NCBI GenBank assembly: GCA_937858715.1
Contig: CALLZY010000171.1
Location: 1 to 33,502 of the forward strand
Length of the DNA: 33,502 nt
Source: an uncultured Chitinophagaceae bacterium
GTDB lineage: Bacteria > Bacteroidota > Bacteroidia > Chitinophagales > Chitinophagaceae
Reading direction: 5' to 3'
A program made the translations under genes and the position numbers. Below, in pieces: positions 16,273 to 22,360 of this stretch. Each line of letters starts with the position of its first letter. The first letter of the stretch is position 1. Below the pieces are notes generated by a model that saw only the letters and a list, made by a program, of their open reading frames with translations, was not told the origin of the DNA and did no database searches.

Positions 16273-16857
16273 TCAGAATATTTTGTCCTCCACATCCATC
16301 AGCATCAGGTCATTGTTCCCGCTGCTGAGTTGCTGGAACTGCATCCCGCTTTCCTCCACCTGGTTTTCGATACTGTCGAGGGCCGCCAGGCTGTTTTGCC
16401 AGTCTGATCCGGGATGAGTGAAGTATTGCAGTTCACCCACTGTTTTGACAGCAGGAGCGGCTGCTTTTCCTTTTATCAGTTTGTCGAGATAGAGTTTTTC
16501 AGAAAAACTTTCCTTATATGCCTGCAATCTTTCTTTCACCCCATCAAGCCCTTCCAGTCCGTTGGTGGTTTTGCTGCCCTGGAATCCGTTTGAAGCCATC
16601 ATCCCGACACCAAACAGCGTTGCCAGTTTGTTGTCCGTGAAATGTCCGGCGCCGGTCAGAATCGTGCCGACAATCAGCGAAGGTTTTCCGATGGCAGCAC
16701 CCACGATGCCGCCGCCAATCACACCCACCAGCAGGACTTTGCCTGTTTCCAGTATGGTGTTTTTTACATTGCCCTTAGTGGGCAGTCCGTCATTCATGCC
16801 GGAAAGAAAATTTTTCTTCTTTGCGTTTTTGGCATAACGGTTTTTCTTTTTTGCCAT
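16273..16857 (-). CDS. Membrane protein with GLEGLDG motif
   Basis: 194 residues. A very basic start (KKKNRYAKNAKKKNF) precedes one long or two short hydrophobic segments, VLLVGVIGGGIVGAAIG and SLIVGTILTGAGHFT, then LATLFGVGMMASNGF. After this comes GLEGLDG (about 100-106) and a charged, helical C-terminus. The glycine-rich membrane segments and Lys-rich tail suit a protein sitting in a membrane and touching nucleic acid. It follows the transglutaminase-like gene and precedes the candidate major shell gene. No family recognised. Confidence 0.65.
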   Translation of the reverse strand: MAKKKNRYAKNAKKKNFLSGMNDGLPTKGNVKNTILETGKVLLVGVIGGGIVGAAIGKPSLIVGTILTGAGHFTDNKLATLFGVGMMASNGFQGSKTTNGLEGLDGVKERLQAYKESFSEKLYLDKLIKGKAAAPAVKTVGELQYFTHPGSDWQNSLAALDSIENQVEESGMQFQQLSSGNNDLMLMDVEDKIF

Positions 16858-16887
16858 AGAGAATTAATTAGTGTTTTTTAAAATTGT

Positions 16888-18741
16888 TCAGAGTAAGGCC
16901 ACTGCTTTTTTTGTTGTTTTGCGCTTCTGTTGCCGGTGATGGTTTTTTCTTTTGCGTTTAGGCACACCGGAAAGTGCAGCACCCGCAGGTGAGGATTTAT
17001 TTTTTGCTTTCGTACTTCTTAATAACTGATAACCGATTGCCAGCAGGGTGATACCACCTGCACCGATTGCCACCGGCTTAATCCAGTTTTTGTTTTTATC
17101 CCAGAAACTTTCTTTATCCGGCGTTCCGCCGTTATCCGGTGCCGCAGAATTGCCGGTATTGCTGTCTGCATTTTCTTTTTCGTTAGCAGTATTATTTGGC
17201 GGCTGCTCATCGCCAGTCTCTGTGTCTTTTTTTACGTTGGAGGGTGGGGAGAATTCGTCATTCGCCTTTTTTACCATATTACTTTCTGAAGACGAGGAAG
17301 AATCTGAACCTGGCGCAAAACTGTTTTCGTTTTTTACATTACCGGGTGTGGATACAACGGGCGCACTGGCAGGTGTATCTGTAACCGGCGCTTCGTTCTC
17401 CGCCTGTTCATTTCTGGCTTCATCAAAATCCTGTGTTTCTTTTGATTTCTTCTGAAAAATATCACCAATCTGTTTGAGTGCAGCCACAATACCTGCCACT
17501 ACTCCGGAAGCAGCAGCGATGGAAGTAAGGGTAATGGGTTCGCCCAGTTCCCCGAAACCATCATAGCCCTCCATGCCTTCAATATTTTCCTCATAGTACA
17601 TGGCAGCACCCAGCACATCTCCCAGTGAAGAGAATTCATCAGCGTACCCAATCATGCCGTCAAAACCATCAAGGCCATGAATCGCTTTATCCTTGTTGCC
17701 TTTGCCTTGCAGGATAGCCTTGCGCAGATTGTCCGGTTTACCGCCTGCCTTGAAAAAAATGTTCTCGAGTTTTTGACGGGTGGCCACCAGCTTCTGAAAT
17801 TTCTCAGGAAAGATTCCCTTCTGTGCCGCCTGTTGTGCAGACAGATAGCTCCAGCGCAGCCGACCGGCCACATTCTTTACATTTAGTTTCATCGAAGCCA
17901 GGATACCGTTGCGCAGCAGCACAGTTGCCGGGTTCACCTTATTGATGATATTGAGAAATTTTCTTGGCTTCTTTTGTTTGGGTGTATTGGGTGCGGCTGC
18001 TTTTGCCGCTTTCTTTTGCTGCAATTTATTTTTAAGGATTGTCTTTGATTTTGCTGCTGCCTTTGGAATACCGGCAGGGAGTTTTTTTCCCTGGCTGAGT
18101 TTTCGCTGAATGATTTTTCCCAGTTCTTCCATGCCACCATTCATATAGTAGGTATCATTGGCATCTGCATAGAGGGAAGGTGTATCATCCAGTCCGCTTA
18201 AATATTGTAAATCCATTTGAAAATCTTTTTTTGCTGAAAAGGGTACTTCGTGGTTAAAAAAATCGGTTACACAATCAAGAGTGAGGTAGTTCCCATCCGG
18301 GAGAGGCACGATGGGGTAGATATGCTGAAAGTAATTACGCCGGTACTTGGTAATGCGCAGCGTATGCTGGATACCCAGGTTGGTGAGTATGCTGCTGATA
18401 AATACCGAATAACAATCGCAATCTACCCCGGAGCTTCTGTCGTGCCAGCTGCGGGCGGGACTGCGGATTTGCTCAAATCCTTCCTGGTCTTTTTTGTAGT
18501 TGATATGTTCATATACAAAATGCCAGGTCTTGCGGCAGGTTTCATAGAGAGAATCAGTTTGCAGCAGGGAAGCAATCTTTTTTGTGTGGCTGAGTGTCTG
18601 GTGAACAACTTTTGGAATAAACAGTACGGTATCATTCAGGTCAGCATTTTTCCGAACCGTGGTTGTGGCAGTGTCAGCCGGGGGAAATAAATGACTAAAC
18701 TCATTTCCGCTTTTAAGATGTCTTTTTCTGCTGGCTTCCAT
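16888..18741 (-). CDS. Transglutaminase-like protein with GLDGFDG/GMEGYDG motifs and C-terminal membrane span
   Basis: 617 residues. Residues about 65-165 form a transglutaminase-like (papain-fold) core: SSGVDCDCYSVF (103-114) with C108 or C110 as nucleophile, H140 and D156 completing the triad. A basic Lys/Ala-rich linker follows, then a helical domain (about 262-350: PATVLLRNGILASMKLN, RLRWSYLSAQQAA). Next come GLDGFDG (356-362) and GMEGYDG (389-395), a hydrophobic Ala/Gly segment (about 404-422), a Ser/Asp/Asn-rich disordered stretch (430-545), one membrane span (IKPVAIGAGGITLLAIGYQL) and a basic tail. The enzyme could cross-link proteins, or act as a cysteine protease that cuts the recurrent motifs. 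It is the largest gene of the putative structural block. Confidence 0.75.
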   Translation of the reverse strand: MEASRKRHLKSGNEFSHLFPPADTATTTVRKNADLNDTVLFIPKVVHQTLSHTKKIASLLQTDSLYETCRKTWHFVYEHINYKKDQEGFEQIRSPARSWHDRSSGVDCDCYSVFISSILTNLGIQHTLRITKYRRNYFQHIYPIVPLPDGNYLTLDCVTDFFNHEVPFSAKKDFQMDLQYLSGLDDTPSLYADANDTYYMNGGMEELGKIIQRKLSQGKKLPAGIPKAAAKSKTILKNKLQQKKAAKAAAPNTPKQKKPRKFLNIINKVNPATVLLRNGILASMKLNVKNVAGRLRWSYLSAQQAAQKGIFPEKFQKLVATRQKLENIFFKAGGKPDNLRKAILQGKGNKDKAIHGLDGFDGMIGYADEFSSLGDVLGAAMYYEENIEGMEGYDGFGELGEPITLTSIAAASGVVAGIVAALKQIGDIFQKKSKETQDFDEARNEQAENEAPVTDTPASAPVVSTPGNVKNENSFAPGSDSSSSSESNMVKKANDEFSPPSNVKKDTETGDEQPPNNTANEKENADSNTGNSAAPDNGGTPDKESFWDKNKNWIKPVAIGAGGITLLAIGYQLLRSTKAKNKSSPAGAALSGVPKRKRKNHHRQQKRKTTKKAVALL

Positions 18742-18749
18742 TTCTTGCT

Positions 18750-19226
18750 TTATTTTTTTAGTACAATATCACTGGTGGTCTCATAGGGGAATTCCTTAAA
18801 CCCCAGGTTAATAATGGTCATCACTTTCAGTTGCAGCTGCACCGGTTCTTTTTTTTGCATGGTCTTCACCACCGAATAACCCAGCGAAAAAATGTTGACA
18901 ATGGGCAGGGTAATCAGTATCTGGTCAATGTTTACTTCACCATAAGCCGGGATAGTGATTTCCTGGTTGACAACCTGCGAACTCCCGATGGTGCTGCCGG
19001 AGTAGATGAGTTTAACAAAGGGGAATTTTATTTTGAAACTCCCCTTTGTAGGGTTTTTCATCAGCACATCAACACGAATGGTAAGCCCGTCAGTACTTAG
19101 TTTTTGCAATGCTGCCTTCGGGATGATTTCCAGTTCCACCTGCATTTTTTTCAGCCGTTTGTAGTAAGCATACCCCGCAAATAATCCCCCGCCGACAATT
19201 GTGGCTGTCAGTACTTTTTTTATCAT
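18750..19226 (-). CDS. LEA14/WHy-like membrane-anchored protein
   Basis: 158 residues. An N-terminal span (VLTATIVGGGLFAGYAYY) is followed by a beta-domain like LEA_2/WHy: VDVLMKNPTKGSFKIKFPFV, then KLIYSGSTIGSS, IPAYGEVNIDQILI, and the final strands LKVMTIINLGFKE. This fold, with its N-P-x(n)-Y-x-G-x-x-I/L pattern, is found in desiccation-related and outer-surface proteins and is mostly of unknown biochemical role. It stands just before the transglutaminase-like gene. It could be a virion membrane protein exposing a beta-domain. Family call moderate, function open. Confidence 0.65.
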   Translation of the reverse strand: MIKKVLTATIVGGGLFAGYAYYKRLKKMQVELEIIPKAALQKLSTDGLTIRVDVLMKNPTKGSFKIKFPFVKLIYSGSTIGSSQVVNQEITIPAYGEVNIDQILITLPIVNIFSLGYSVVKTMQKKEPVQLQLKVMTIINLGFKEFPYETTSDIVLKK

Positions 19227-19247
19227 AACAATGACTATGAATGGTGC

Positions 19248-19433
19248 TTACTTTTCTTTTTTGCGTGTCAGGTAGTCGGCCATCATTTTATAAGCGAGCC
19301 AGATACCGCCACCGATGGCGGCCTTTAGTGCATAATCCAGCAGCCCGGTAAAGTCCAGGTTGGCCAGCAGTATTGAACCGGTGAGGAACATATTGCTGAA
19401 ACCGCTGTCTGTATGTGTTGCTTTTGTATCCAT
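19248..19433 (-). CDS. Small single-span membrane protein
   Basis: 61 residues. A polar N-terminus (MDTKATHTDSGFSN) is followed by hydrophobic stretches, MFLTGSILLANLDFTGLL and LKAAIGGGIWLAYKMMA, and a basic tail (TRKKEK). The AIGGGI glycine cluster may aid helix packing. Size and polarity resemble small coat or membrane proteins of phages, but nothing specific can be claimed. It follows the HTH gene by 7 bases. Confidence 0.6.
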   Translation of the reverse strand: MDTKATHTDSGFSNMFLTGSILLANLDFTGLLDYALKAAIGGGIWLAYKMMADYLTRKKEK

Positions 19434-19440
19434 AGGTTTT

Positions 19441-19692
19441 TCAGGATGCTTTTTTCAGAGCAGCTACCGGGGGAAGTACAATTATTTTTTGTGGTGTTCC
19501 CAGTGCGGTAACAATACCTTTTACCTGCTCTGTGGTGAAATATTTTTTTGTCTTGGTGCCGTACTCAACGGCTTTCTCATTGATCCACCTGCGGAGTGTA
19601 TGCCTGCTGACATTGTAAATGGCGGCAAGATCACAAAGACGGTAGGGACGGATAATAAGATTACCGGATTCATCAAAAAACTGTTTTTGCAT
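19441..19692 (-). CDS. Small HTH protein, paralogue of the immunity-region HTH
   Basis: 83 residues. The segment RPYRLCDLAAIYNVSRHTLR followed by RWI is a helix-turn-helix. It lines up with the 69-residue protein at 20599-20808 (KPYSLAELARIYGVQSRTLK, NWL), and both continue with a basic K-x(n)-(Y/F)-(F/Y)T segment and a final VKxI helix. So the element carries two copies, one in the late operon and one in the regulator operon. It probably binds DNA as a regulator or directionality factor; targets are not known. Confidence 0.7.
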   Translation of the reverse strand: MQKQFFDESGNLIIRPYRLCDLAAIYNVSRHTLRRWINEKAVEYGTKTKKYFTTEQVKGIVTALGTPQKIIVLPPVAALKKAS

Positions 19693-19734
19693 TGTGGCAC
19701 CGATTGAAAAGGAGTAAGAAACGTTGAAAAATTA

Positions 19735-20295
19735 TTACGCATTACCGATTTGCTGCACGGCGATTACCTGGAACAAGGTGAGCAGGCCCGGCGTTTGTTT
19801 GTCAATAAAATATTGCCGCCAGTACTGGTAGTTCTGCGTGGTGGGTTCTTCACTGAACTCCAGCACTGCTTCGGCCATTGCCCGCAGTTCCGCTTTATAA
19901 TCCGGCAGTGATTCACGGACAGATTTGATTTCATCATACCAGGCTTTTGTACCGGCGAAGCCAAACTCATAATTACGGTCTAACCAAAGCGAAGGAAGCG
20001 GAATAAAACGTCCCGCACTTTTATTTACATATTGCCTGGCCAGTAACACCCGCTGGCAAAAACTCAGAAATGCTTTTTCCGGGTTCTTTGACAATGAGAG
20101 ATATTCAGTAATCTTTTCTTTGGCGATGTCAATCTCTTTGGAGGAAAAACGGGTGCAGTTCCACAAAGCACTGTAAGCAAAATTCCAGGCGGTACTGACG
20201 AGCCTGCTGATTTTTACATCCGGCTGCTCATTATCCCTGATAATCCTGAGTGTGGTTTTCTTTGCGGAGCTTTTCAATGTGTTTGTCTGTCTCAT
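19735..20295 (-). CDS. First gene of the late operon, function unknown
   Basis: 186 residues from the ATG at 20295. A longer frame to 20334 would begin at the promoter and is rejected. Mostly helical: KISRLVSTAWNFAYSALWNC, SKEIDIAKEKITEYLSL, AFLSFCQRVLLARQYVNKS, and a late YWRQYFIDKQTPGLLTLFQV. There is no known domain, membrane span or catalytic motif. The leader is about 30 bases, starting from a TAnnTTTG box at 20332-20339. Confidence 0.7.
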   Translation of the reverse strand: MRQTNTLKSSAKKTTLRIIRDNEQPDVKISRLVSTAWNFAYSALWNCTRFSSKEIDIAKEKITEYLSLSKNPEKAFLSFCQRVLLARQYVNKSAGRFIPLPSLWLDRNYEFGFAGTKAWYDEIKSVRESLPDYKAELRAMAEAVLEFSEEPTTQNYQYWRQYFIDKQTPGLLTLFQVIAVQQIGNA

Positions 20296-20331
20296 ATCTT
20301 TTTGTTTTGTTGTTATGTATCGTTGACAGGG

Positions 20332-20339
20332 CAAACATA
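20332..20339 (-). promoter_or_regulatory. Promoter (-7 box) of the late minus-strand operon
   Basis: On the minus strand the sequence TATGTTTG matches TAnnTTTG, the -7 element of Bacteroidota primary sigma factor promoters. The -33 element is poor (GTG in place of TTG, at about the right distance), so it may need an activator. The start point would be near 20325, about 30 bases before the ATG at 20295. Confidence 0.55.
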
Positions 20340-20598
20340 CTATTAGTGCAAACTGTCACTTTCCACTTTGTGCAGGTTTATGTCAGTTTATGCTGAACAA
20401 TGCTCGGTTATGTAAAAACAGGTAAAATTTTTAACCGTTTGCACCCGGAAAGTTTTCCGTGAAACAACAAAATGTATCGTCCTGATTTTTCCTTACAGTG
20501 TTTTTAGTCGTCCGGCTTTTTGCTTACACCTCTAAAAAAAATTAACCCCGCAGTATATGCGGGGCTCTGAATAAAAAATTTTAGTATGACAATCACCG
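20335..20598 (-). promoter_or_regulatory. Control region between regulator operon and late operon
   Basis: A gene-free stretch. It holds the terminator of the regulator operon (20546-20564), a palindrome CGGAAA-GT-TTTCCG (20446-20459), a split inverted repeat GTGCAAAC (20346-20353)/GTTTGCAC (20437-20444), and three imperfect copies of a GGTTTATG-like octamer (about 20375-20412) upstream of the late promoter. These are candidate operators for the XRE or small HTH proteins. Binding is not shown by the sequence; symmetry and location suggest it. Confidence 0.5.
20546..20564 (-). terminator. Terminator of the regulator operon
   Basis: CCCCGC (20546-20551) pairs with GCGGGG (20559-20564) around a 7-base loop. 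On the minus strand the stem is followed by TTAATTTTTTTT, a strong U-tract. It ends transcripts of the regulator and small HTH genes before the control region of the late operon. Confidence 0.8.
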
Positions 20599-20808
20599 TT
20601 ACTTATCTTCTGCTTTTCCGGGGAGACCCAGTTTTTCAAAAATAATTTTAACCTGTAAGGCTGTATAAAAGCGGCCAATTCTTTTGCCAATAGCTTCATC
20701 GTGGGGTACGAGCCAGTTTTTAAGCGTTCTGCTTTGCACACCATAGATGCGGGCTAATTCTGCCAGGCTGTAAGGTTTGATTTCAACATAATCGTTCGTA
20801 GTGCTCAT
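20599..20808 (-). CDS. Small HTH regulator downstream of the XRE-ImmA protein
   Basis: 69 residues from the ATG at 20808, 31 bases after the preceding stop. Longer frames would start inside the upstream gene. The segment KPYSLAELARIYGVQSRTLK is a helix-turn-helix, similar to the product of 19441-19692. With its upstream partner it forms a two-gene operon. A role in the lysogeny/induction switch or in excision is likely but inferred. Confidence 0.7.
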   Translation of the reverse strand: MSTTNDYVEIKPYSLAELARIYGVQSRTLKNWLVPHDEAIGKRIGRFYTALQVKIIFEKLGLPGKAEDK

Positions 20809-20839
20809 AATCGTAGGCTTTATATTTTTATCAGTTGTT

Positions 20840-21871
20840 TTATCCGTAGTATTCCAAATAGTCGCTGGCATTAATAGCAAGCAGTTCACACACCTGTATG
20901 ATCCCCAGTTTTGTTTTGCCCATATATTCCGCCAGCCACTGCCGCATCAGTTGTGGCTTTTCGGCAGGAATATCCAGCTGCTGCGGCTCCCGTCTCCGTA
21001 TCTTTTGCTGGTTAAACTGTTGCAGCAAATAACGTTTTTGATTGGGGGTGAGCAACCCCAGGTCATCAGCCCGGTACAGCAGGGCAATCATACTCACCTT
21101 CCATTTTAGTTTCAGCTCTCCCAGCAATGGCAGGGTTATGCCTCCTTTAAAATCTTTGCGGATTTCTTTTTCGGGCATCAGCAGCTCTGCGGCAAAGAGA
21201 TTGGCTTCATGATTTATATCCCGGTAATGCGGCACTACCGTATAGGTGTGCATCAGCAGGTGCCCTAATTCATAAGCCAGCGAGAAACGCTGCCGGTCTC
21301 CCAGCATGGTGCTGTTCAGAAAGATTACCGGGTACTTATCATCGGTGAGGATGCTGCGGCTGTCCACCCGTTCTGTACCAAAATCAAAGCTGTTAATAAT
21401 GATACCCTGCTGTTCCACCAGCCTGATAAGATTGTCAATCACCGGCGTATCTGCTCCCCATTTTCTGCGTACCAAACCGGCAATCTTTGCCGGAGTATTT
21501 TTTTCGTCAACACCAAACAGGGGCAGATGGGGAAAGGGTTTGTTTAAAACCCTTGTTACAAACTGTACATGCCTGCGAAGGATGTTAACCTGGGCTTCCA
21601 CAGGTGAAATCAGCTTCATCGGCACCTGCTGACGCTTGCGGTAAGCAAGATTGGTGGGCATAATATGTCCGGGGAGTTTGAAAAAAGCCGGGGGGTAGCC
21701 AAGCGCTTCAGACAGGGCGTTGAGGGTTTCTTCGCTGGTATGTGTTTCACCGCTTTCCAGCCGGGAAATATTGGCTTTATGCAGGTGAATCTTCTCTCCC
21801 AGCTCTTGTTGGGTAAGCCCCCTGGCATCACGGGCTAAAATAATCATGTCGGGGTTAATCGCTATTGTCAT
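20840..21871 (-). CDS. XRE-family repressor fused to ImmA/IrrE-type peptidase domain
   Basis: 343 residues. Residues 9-58 form an XRE helix-turn-helix (LTQQELGEKIHLHKANISRL). Residues about 120-235 form an ImmA/IrrE-like domain: FSLAYELGHLLMH (196-208) then INHEANLFAAELLMP (219-233). The expected HEXXH is YELGH: the first zinc-binding His is Tyr200, while the second His204 and Glu222 remain, so protease activity is doubtful. A perfect promoter lies just upstream, overlapping a longer possible frame to 21919, which is therefore rejected. Comparable XRE-ImmA proteins control phage and ICE lysogeny or act as antitoxins. It is the likely immunity regulator of this element. Confidence 0.82.
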   Translation of the reverse strand: MTIAINPDMIILARDARGLTQQELGEKIHLHKANISRLESGETHTSEETLNALSEALGYPPAFFKLPGHIMPTNLAYRKRQQVPMKLISPVEAQVNILRRHVQFVTRVLNKPFPHLPLFGVDEKNTPAKIAGLVRRKWGADTPVIDNLIRLVEQQGIIINSFDFGTERVDSRSILTDDKYPVIFLNSTMLGDRQRFSLAYELGHLLMHTYTVVPHYRDINHEANLFAAELLMPEKEIRKDFKGGITLPLLGELKLKWKVSMIALLYRADDLGLLTPNQKRYLLQQFNQQKIRRREPQQLDIPAEKPQLMRQWLAEYMGKTKLGIIQVCELLAINASDYLEYYG

Positions 21872-21889
21872 AATCACTGATTCAGAGAA

Positions 21890-21919
21890 CAAACTTATAT
21901 CCGATGCTTGTAAATACAA
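21890..21919 (-). promoter_or_regulatory. Promoter of the repressor operon (TTG-N19-TAnnTTTG)
   Basis: On the minus strand TTG (21919-21917), 19 bases, then TAAGTTTG (21897-21890) match the Bacteroidota sigma-70 consensus exactly. The start point would be near 21883, a leader of about 12 bases before the ATG at 21871. It fixes the start codon of the regulator gene. Confidence 0.85.
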
Positions 21920-22360
21920 AAAATATGTTGCGAATGTGGATAAATATACTAAAAATAGTAGTTTTACTGTGCGGATTGGTCAGGGAGCCATTGTGGAGTA
22001 TTTGAAAAATCTTTGGGAATGATTGAAAGACCATATAAAGATGGTATTTTTTTTTGGCATGTCGAATCGGCCTTCATACCTTTAAGACGCAGAAATAACA
22101 ACTACTGATAATAGTGTTATGCAATCACTGAAAAGAAACCTTCCTGTATAAGTTATTACCCAAAGCACTATTTATTTTTTTTGAGCAGGAACTGAGAAAA
22201 GGTGAATCTCAAAAAATTCTTTGTGAAGGTGTTTAAACATTCTTTACCTGTTATTGTATTGTCTTTTTAAGAATGGAGAAGAAGGAGGGTAATTAAAAAT
22301 TAACCAGGGACATGATATAAATCATGTTTTTTATTTGTTACGTGTTTCAAATTTGGGTCA
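21920..22360. other. Gene-free stretch between element regulator and RHS cassette
   Basis: AT-rich, without a plausible coding frame. It contains the upstream side of the minus-strand promoter and, at its far end, a plus-strand terminator hairpin. No copy of the tRNA 3' end or of the integrase-proximal sequence is seen, so it is not shown to hold the right attachment site. A short plus-strand transcript ending at the hairpin is possible. Confidence 0.5.
22310..22333 (+). terminator. Plus-strand terminator hairpin before the RHS cassette
   Basis: ACATGAT (22310-22316), loop ATAA, ATCATGT (22321-22327), then TTTTTTATTT. This 7-bp perfect stem with a T-run would end plus-strand transcription, yet no plus-strand gene lies upstream for 20 kb. 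It may end an unannotated small RNA, act as an attenuator in the leader of the next gene, or be a relic of a gene displaced by insertion. Confidence 0.65.

Noticed and set aside
1603-20295. Tailed prophage or conjugative element
   Set aside because: No terminase, portal, tape measure, tail, relaxase or type IV secretion proteins could be recognised in the whole block.
22060-22090. Bases GTCGAATCGG as a possible copy of the tRNA T-loop (right attachment site)
   Set aside because: Only a few bases match the TTCGAATCC core and the flanks differ; chance similarity.
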